From contig JAZQEH010000030.1 in assembly GCA_045538895.1 (NCBI GenBank), positions 1 through 9,702 on the forward strand: 9,702 nt of DNA. The letters run 5' to 3'. Each line of letters begins with the position of its first letter. The first letter of the stretch is position 1. Made by a program: the position numbers and the translations under genes. The notes beneath the pieces are model-generated. The model worked only from the letters and a program-made list of their open reading frames with translations. It was not told where the DNA came from and searched no databases. This document shows positions 5,260-9,702 of this stretch, piece by piece. The stretch comes from UMGS902 sp045538895 (GTDB lineage: Bacteria; Bacillota; Clostridia; Oscillospirales; CAG-272).

Positions 5260-7419
5260 TTATTGGTTGTTACTTTCAACCTCTGCAACAAGTCCCATGT
5301 CACGCAAAACCTCATGGAATTTCGCTTCAAGCAAGGGAGTGCGTATATCACGGATAAAGTTGATATACAGAGTGCCTCCGTAGGAAATGACACCGCAGTT
5401 GTACGGTGCGGTGGCTTGCGTACCGAGGATAAAGTCCATGCGTTCTACGTAAGGCGTCATTGCTTCAGGCAGGGTAACGGCACCGAGGTTTGAGAGCGAA
5501 AGGCAGGACTTCCTTTCGCCAACGGCATCAAAAACAAGCCGCATGACTATATTTTTAATCGCAAGGGGTGCGATTTTTATAATCAGCGAGCGCTCCGACT
5601 TTACGTTAGTGCTGATTTTTTTGCACATCTGCTTTGCCGTTACGTCAAGCCCCATGTGGCTTGTCACCGCCTTGCAGATTTCCTCAAAGCTGTATTCGCC
5701 AAGCCTTGGCTCAATTTCGGGGGTGGTGTAAAACGCAAAGTTACGTAGAGTCTTGCTTGGGAAAAGCTTTCGCAGATTTACCGGCAAAAGCACCTTTATT
5801 GAGCCACGTTTGTTACGGTTTGGCACACGTTCGCTCTGTATTTTCTGCAAAGCCTGCATTGTCACCGCACACAAAAACGCAGTAAGGCTTACGTTGTATG
5901 TATGAGCCGTTTCGAGCACCTTGTCCGTGGGTAGCTTAAAGCAGGTCAGGTGCAGAAATCCCGCAGGCTCGATAGCGTCCTTTATGTTCCATGAGTCGCT
6001 TTCCATACGTGAAGCGCAGGTGTCGCCTGCGTATTTCAGAAAACTGTCCTCAAATTCCTCCTCACTCGGCGTGTCAAGCCTTGCAAGCACGCCGTCGGTG
6101 GCGGGGATGCGGATACCGTGCTTTTGCTCAAGGTATTCGGCAACCAGTGTTTTAATAAAAATCAACGCACCGTTGCCGTCGGTCAGCGAGTGGAAGAACT
6201 CAACGGCAATACGCTTTTTGTATACGATTACACGGAGTGCACATTTTGCGGTTTCCTTGTTTGACATTCTTACAAGCGGGTAACTGCTTTCTTCTCTGAT
6301 TTCGGGAGCATTTGAAAGTTGCTGTAGGTAATACCAGAATACGCCCTTACGCAGTCTTGCCGCAATGGACGGGAAACGGCGGACGGTTACGTCGAGTGCC
6401 GAACGCAAAGTATCGGTGTCAACCTCTTCGTAAAGCGTTGCCGAAAGGCGGAACACGTTGCTCCAGTTCTGGCGGCGTGCGGCAGGATAGATCTTTGCCG
6501 CATTGTCAAGGCGGAGCCAACGCAGCTTGTGTTCCTCGGAGAGGTGCTTTGATAAAAACTGATTAATATATACAAAATCCTCACGGTTTTCACGCAAATC
6601 GTAAACTACGTATGCATGCCAGCGCTCGGGTGTGACGAAAAGCTTGCTCTGTACGCCACTCTCGCAGAGTTTTTCATGCAGCAGAGTCGAGTCGCTCAGC
6701 ATTATTTCGTCGCCGCCTGCAAAAATGAGTGACGGCGGCATACCGTCAAGGTCACCGAAAAGCGGAGAAACAAGCGGATTCAAGCGATTTGTTGTGTAGT
6801 TGTTCGCAAAATAGTCAAGACGCTCTATGGTTATGGCAGGGTCATTTCCTTTGTTGAATTCGTATGACTCGCCCTTTGCAGTGAGGTCTGTCCACGGTGA
6901 AATGGCAATGATGCCGCAGGGCATCTCCTCGCCGAGCTCACGCAGCTTAAGGCAGAGCGAGTAGCAAAGTCCGCCGCCTGCACTTTCACCGCACAGCATG
7001 ATCTGCTTTGGGGAAAAGCCTTTTTGCAAGAGGTATCTGTATGCCTCAAGGCTGTCATCGAGTGCGGCAGGGAATTTATGCTCGGGAGCAAGGCGGTAAG
7101 CAGGGCAGAAAACACGCACACCGCAGTGGTATGCAAGCGTTGAGCCAAAGCCCTTTGCATAGTCGAGGTCGCCGCAACTGTAGCCTCCGCCGTGGAGGTA
7201 GAGTATAACACCGTGTCTGCGCTCGTCACGTGGCATTACCCATGCCCCGTCAAACTGCTCAAATTTATGCACCTTTGTAACAACTTGCTTGCGGTGAACG
7301 CTTGACATAAGGCTGCCCACGGTGTTCTGACCTTTGCGGAGCGTAACGAGTGAGCAATTATTGAGCAGTGAGTGAAGACGTGCCATCTGCTTTTTTAAAG
7401 TTTTTGCGGAAAATGCCAT
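5260..7419 (-). CDS. Fused alpha/beta-hydrolase (esterase) and condensation-type acyltransferase
   Basis: A 719-residue protein with two enzyme halves and no obvious signal peptide or membrane helix. Residues 1 to about 295 are a hormone-sensitive-lipase-type esterase: oxyanion motif HGGG (76-79), nucleophile elbow GESAGG (144-149) with Ser146, Asp237 in GGDE, and His268 in RWHAY. All catalytic residues are present. Residues from about 296 to 715 resemble alcohol acetyltransferase or PapA-like members of the condensation superfamily: HSLTDG (410-415) is the HxxxDG active site with His410, and LPVNLRKLFPSKTLRNFA (545-562) is the family's conserved central segment. Such enzymes move acyl groups from CoA or a carrier to an alcohol. 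The substrate is unknown. It lies 18 nt after the IMPase gene with GAAAGGAG as ribosome site, and 10 nt before the zinc-ribbon gene. The frame is unbroken, so the fusion looks genuine. Confidence 0.88.
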   Translation of the reverse strand: MAFSAKTLKKQMARLHSLLNNCSLVTLRKGQNTVGSLMSSVHRKQVVTKVHKFEQFDGAWVMPRDERRHGVILYLHGGGYSCGDLDYAKGFGSTLAYHCGVRVFCPAYRLAPEHKFPAALDDSLEAYRYLLQKGFSPKQIMLCGESAGGGLCYSLCLKLRELGEEMPCGIIAISPWTDLTAKGESYEFNKGNDPAITIERLDYFANNYTTNRLNPLVSPLFGDLDGMPPSLIFAGGDEIMLSDSTLLHEKLCESGVQSKLFVTPERWHAYVVYDLRENREDFVYINQFLSKHLSEEHKLRWLRLDNAAKIYPAARRQNWSNVFRLSATLYEEVDTDTLRSALDVTVRRFPSIAARLRKGVFWYYLQQLSNAPEIREESSYPLVRMSNKETAKCALRVIVYKKRIAVEFFHSLTDGNGALIFIKTLVAEYLEQKHGIRIPATDGVLARLDTPSEEEFEDSFLKYAGDTCASRMESDSWNIKDAIEPAGFLHLTCFKLPTDKVLETAHTYNVSLTAFLCAVTMQALQKIQSERVPNRNKRGSIKVLLPVNLRKLFPSKTLRNFAFYTTPEIEPRLGEYSFEEICKAVTSHMGLDVTAKQMCKKISTNVKSERSLIIKIAPLAIKNIVMRLVFDAVGERKSCLSLSNLGAVTLPEAMTPYVERMDFILGTQATAPYNCGVISYGGTLYINFIRDIRTPLLEAKFHEVLRDMGLVAEVESNNQ

Positions 7420-7437
7420 TCGTTTGCTCCTTTCGTT

Positions 7438-8226
7438 TTAATCTTTGTAGGGGATATGCGGTACGTGCTTTTTGACCTTTTCGTTTAAGTAGTCGAAATT
7501 CTCTTTTGAATTTGCGGCAATAATAGGTATCGGGCGGGTATAGACAAGACTGTCAAAGTCGATAGTGCCTATATAGCCGCCTGCCTCGGTGAGGATAAGC
7601 CCTGCGGCGGCAAAATCCCATGGAAAAAGGCGGATTTCAAAGTATAACTCTCCTCTGCCCGCCGCCATGTATGACAGTTCAAGTGCGCAAACTCCAAGAC
7701 GTCGGATATCGCAGGTATCGTAATATACCTCCTCGGAGATATTGAAGCATGCCTTTGCTATGTCCTTTTTGTATGTACTCCACGCCGTGAAAAAGCATGC
7801 GGATTTCAATGGGCGGTCGGAAACGTGAATCCTCTTGCCGTTTAAGTACGCACCCTTGTCACGCTCGGCGGTGAACATTTCGTTTGTAAACGGGTTGTAA
7901 ACCACGCCGATAAACGGCTTGCCGTAACGGAGTATGGCAACCGAGATAACGCTTAAATTCATGTCACGTGTAAAATTCATCGTGCCGTCAATGGGGTCTA
8001 CTACGGCGGTGTACTCACGGGAGAGGGCATCGTTTGAAAAATCCTCTTCCTCACCCATAAAGCCGATACCGTCAAAGGTGCCTGTCAGGGCTTCACGCAA
8101 AAATCTTTCAACCGCAACGTCCTTGTCGGTAACAAAATTTGCATCGCCCTTTTCGCTCACGGTATATTCGCCGCCCGTCATTATCTCTGCGGCTTTTTTA
8201 ACTATTTCAACAACTGTATTAAGCAT
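7438..8226 (-). CDS. Inositol-monophosphatase-family phosphatase
   Basis: A 262-residue cytoplasmic Mg2+-dependent sugar/polyol phosphatase, close to the family's usual length. Motifs in order are NFVTDKD (30-36), GEEE (58-61), the metal-binding DPIDGTMNF (77-85), and PWDFAAAGLILTEAGG (202-217) with Asp204. All metal ligands expected for the fold are present (Glu59/60, Asp77, Asp80, Asp204). Family members hydrolyse inositol 1-phosphate, 3'-phosphoadenosine 5'-phosphate or fructose 1,6-bisphosphate; the sequence alone does not decide which, so I give no symbol. It is the first gene of the four-gene minus-strand operon, with GAGAGGA about 6 nt before the ATG and an extended -10 promoter 29 nt upstream. 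Beside an acyltransferase and a GT4 glycolipid enzyme, a role in making a polyol or sugar head group is possible but is inference. Confidence 0.92.
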   Translation of the reverse strand: MLNTVVEIVKKAAEIMTGGEYTVSEKGDANFVTDKDVAVERFLREALTGTFDGIGFMGEEEDFSNDALSREYTAVVDPIDGTMNFTRDMNLSVISVAILRYGKPFIGVVYNPFTNEMFTAERDKGAYLNGKRIHVSDRPLKSACFFTAWSTYKKDIAKACFNISEEVYYDTCDIRRLGVCALELSYMAAGRGELYFEIRLFPWDFAAAGLILTEAGGYIGTIDFDSLVYTRPIPIIAANSKENFDYLNEKVKKHVPHIPYKD

Positions 8227-8254
8227 ATTTTTCCTCTCGAAAGTGGTTTGTTTA

Positions 8255-8263
8255 ATTATAACA
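8255..8263 (-). promoter_or_regulatory. Extended -10 promoter of the minus-strand operon
   Basis: Read on the minus strand the sequence is TG-T-TATAAT, with TATAAT complementary to 8255-8260. The -35 region (about 8278-8283, TGGTAA on the minus strand) is weak, as is common with extended -10 promoters. Expected start is near 8248, giving a leader of about 20 nt containing the AGAGGA ribosome site. Confidence 0.6.
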
Positions 8264-8278
8264 CATAAAATGCGATAT

Positions 8279-8296
8279 TACCATAAAAACTTGGTA
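8279..8296. promoter_or_regulatory. Inverted repeat between divergent promoters, possible operator
   Basis: TACCA (8279-8283), an 8-nt A-rich spacer, then TGGTA (8292-8296). The left arm overlaps the -35 zone of the leftward promoter and the right arm sits 5 nt before the -35 of the rightward one. One bound dimer could therefore affect both. Arms are only 5 bp, so chance is quite possible. Confidence 0.3.
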
Positions 8297-8301
8297 TGTC
8301 A

Positions 8302-8330
8302 TTGATTTTTTTGATATGTTGTGTTATACT
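8302..8330 (+). promoter_or_regulatory. Sigma-A-type promoter of the GT4 gene
   Basis: TTGATT (8302-8307), 17-nt spacer, TATACT (8325-8330) preceded by TG-T as an extended -10. Expected start is near 8337, a 36-nt leader. Spacing and both hexamers are close to consensus; it is the strongest promoter in the window. Confidence 0.75.
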
Positions 8331-8372
8331 GACCTTGTTATTAAAACTATGTAAATCAAGTAGGGTAACAGT

Positions 8373-9521
8373 ATGAAAATTTTGATTACTACAGACCTTT
8401 TTACAACAGATACAAACGGAGTTGTTACTTCGGTTAAAAATTTACGTGAGGAACTTGAAAATAAAGGGCATGAGGTGAAAATACTCACACTTTCCGAGAG
8501 TGTACATTCCTGCCGTGACGGTAATGTTTATTATATCCGCTCGTTGCCGCTCGACATTGTGTACCCCGACGTGCGTATGCCGCTTTCCTTCCGTCATCGC
8601 TTTATAAAGGAGCTTGTACGCTGGAAGCCTGACGTTATTCATTCGCAGTGCGAGTTTTTCACATACCAGTTCGCACTGTATATTTCAAAGAAAACCGCAG
8701 CGCCTATAGTGCACACCTATCACACTCTGTATGAGCAGTATGTAAAATATGTCATGCCGAGCCGCCGTATAGGCAAGCGTGTTGTACGCATTTTTTCACG
8801 CAAGCGCCTTAAAAAGGCAAGCACCGTAATCGCTCCGACGCATAAGGTGGAGGATGCACTCCACGGTTATGGGGTGAACAATCCCATCCGTGTCGTGCCG
8901 AGCGGAATTTCGCTTGAGCAGCACAAGACACGTATAACGGCGGAGGAGAGGGAGAAAAAACGTCTTTCCTACGGCGTTGAAAATGATGAGATCCTGCTTA
9001 TCAATCTCGGTAGACTCGGTACGGAAAAGAATCTCGACGAGCTGCTTCGGTATTTTGCATTGGTAACGAAAAAGCATGACAATATCAAGTTTATCATTGT
9101 CGGTGACGGCCCCGCAAAGGGTGAGCTTGAGGCACTTTCGGTAAGCCTTGATATTTCCGATAAGGTTATTTTTACTGGTATGGTAAAACCTTCTGAGGTG
9201 CAGAACTACTATCAGCTCGGCGATATATTCGTCAGTGCTTCTACAAGCGAAACTCAGGGGCTTACCTATATTGAGGCTGCAGCAAACGGATTGCCGCTGC
9301 TTTGCCGCCGTGATCCGTGCTTTGAGGAGGTTATGGCAGAGGGCGAAAACGGCTATACCTATGAGGATGAGCAGCAGTTTTTAGAGTCGCTTGACAAGAT
9401 GATTTCATCGGGCGATTGGCTTGATGCGGCAAAGAAAAAGAGCGAGGAGCTTGCACTCAACTTTGATAAAAAGCACTTCGGTGACGCAGTTGAAACAATA
9501 TACGATTCAATAGTGGATTGA
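8373..9521 (+). CDS. GT4 glycosyltransferase, diacylglycerol glucosyltransferase-like
   Basis: A 382-residue GT-B enzyme. The N-terminal acceptor domain starts TTDLFTTDTNGVVTS with the glycine-turn NG (15-16), then HTYHTLYEQY (114-123), typical of membrane glycolipid synthases acting on diacylglycerol. The C-terminal nucleotide-sugar domain has GRLGTEKN (213-220, Arg214 and Lys219) and the retaining EX7E motif, Glu293 to Glu301 (SETQGLTYIEA). Basic stretches such as RRIGKRVVRIFSRKRLKK (131-148) fit monotopic binding to anionic membrane. By family knowledge it would transfer glucose from UDP-glucose to diacylglycerol, making the glycolipid that anchors lipoteichoic acid; related GT4 enzymes using other lipid or polyol acceptors cannot be excluded. 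The ribosome site is weak (TAGGGT, about 7 nt before ATG) despite a good promoter. It is divergent from the IMPase operon, and a dispersed repeat begins shortly after the stop. Confidence 0.9.
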   Translation: MKILITTDLFTTDTNGVVTSVKNLREELENKGHEVKILTLSESVHSCRDGNVYYIRSLPLDIVYPDVRMPLSFRHRFIKELVRWKPDVIHSQCEFFTYQFALYISKKTAAPIVHTYHTLYEQYVKYVMPSRRIGKRVVRIFSRKRLKKASTVIAPTHKVEDALHGYGVNNPIRVVPSGISLEQHKTRITAEEREKKRLSYGVENDEILLINLGRLGTEKNLDELLRYFALVTKKHDNIKFIIVGDGPAKGELEALSVSLDISDKVIFTGMVKPSEVQNYYQLGDIFVSASTSETQGLTYIEAAANGLPLLCRRDPCFEEVMAEGENGYTYEDEQQFLESLDKMISSGDWLDAAKKKSEELALNFDKKHFGDAVETIYDSIVD

Positions 9522-9530
9522 TGAAGAGAT

Positions 9531-9618
9531 AAATTATTGTTTATGTGGATGAAACGCCGCGATGCGGCTACCCCTCACCACCCGCTCATCGCGGGAGCCT
9601 CCCCCAAGGGGGAAGCCT
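9531..9618 (-). repeat. Dispersed structured repeat, copy B (inverted)
   Basis: Read on the minus strand the 72-nt core (9618 to 9547) equals copy A in length and differs at only three positions outside the central hairpin. That hairpin is CCCGC-GATGA-GCGGG (9595-9581) in place of copy A's GTCAGC-GGA-GCTGAC, both 15 nt. The tail TAAACAATAATTT matches copy A's TAAACATTAATTT. It begins about 10 nt after the GT4 stop. On the plus strand its C5/G5 stem is followed by TTTGTT (9618-9623), so it may also end GT4 transcripts. Confidence 0.85.
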
Positions 9619-9627
9619 TTGTTAATG

Positions 9628-9702
9628 AGCCTTCCCCCTCGGGGGAAGGTGTCGACGCACGTCGACGGATGAGGGGCTTCGTTACTAAACTAAACATTAA
9701 TT
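9628..9702 (+). repeat. Dispersed structured repeat, copy C (short form, to window end)
   Basis: CCTTCCCCC-TC-GGGGGAAGG (9630-9649), then a variable hairpin GTCGAC-GCAC-GTCGAC (9651-9666), then GGATGAGGGG. The GCCGC/GCGGC hairpin of copies A and B is missing. The tail CTAAACATTAATT (9690-9702) is identical to that of copy A (161-173). The window ends here, so the right border is not seen. Confidence 0.8.

Noticed and set aside
5250..5393. Longer N-terminus for the zinc-ribbon protein (start at 5393)
   Set aside because: The extension overlaps the acyltransferase gene end and lacks a ribosome site; the Met at 5249 has AAGGAG at correct spacing and begins the CxxC motif directly.
6831..7229. 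132-residue minus-strand frame inside the esterase region
   Set aside because: Out-of-frame shadow of the esterase domain, whose catalytic motifs are all in the other frame; low-complexity Ser/Thr/Ala composition.

Overview
The window looks like chromosomal DNA of a gut-type Clostridia (Oscillospiraceae/Ruminococcaceae-like Firmicutes). Supporting this are AAGGAG-type ribosome binding sites, an S-layer-homology (SLH) secreted protein, a diacylglycerol glucosyltransferase-like GT4 enzyme, and dispersed palindromic repeats (CTTCCCCCTTGGGGGAAG ... GATGAGGGG) that I associate from memory with such genomes. No phage, transposase, CRISPR or defence genes are visible.

Layout. Positions 1-197 hold a terminator-like hairpin and copy A of a dispersed structured repeat. 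Positions 198-1319 (+) encode a RodA/FtsW-type SEDS peptidoglycan polymerase. Positions 1320-1857 are a dense nest of repeats around one tRNA-Arg(CCG) gene: a 119-bp tandemly repeated multi-hairpin unit stops 5 nt before the tRNA. A bidirectional terminator and an array of CA...TG hairpins spaced by ATATCAT follow it. Positions 8226 down to 1858 (-) form one likely operon of four genes: an inositol-monophosphatase-family enzyme, a fused alpha/beta-hydrolase plus condensation-type acyltransferase, a zinc-ribbon six-helix membrane protein, and an 886-residue secreted SLH protein. Intergenic gaps are 18, 10 and 35 nt. Positions 8227-8372 are a divergent promoter region. Positions 8373-9521 (+) encode a GT4 glycosyltransferase. 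Positions 9522-9702 carry copy B (inverted) and copy C (direct) of the same dispersed repeat as at the left end.

How the genes may work together (inference). Everything protein-coding points to the cell envelope: wall polymerisation (SEDS), membrane glycolipid synthesis (GT4), removal of phosphate from a sugar or polyol (IMPase), acyl transfer and ester hydrolysis (fusion protein), an unknown zinc-ribbon membrane partner, and an exported wall-bound SLH protein. The divergent GT4/operon pair suggests a cell-surface glycolipid or polyol-lipid modification unit, but no substrate can be read from the sequence. The least explained material is the fusion enzyme with its zinc-ribbon partner, and three separate repeat families in which conserved linkers carry hairpins whose sequence changes while the pairing is kept.
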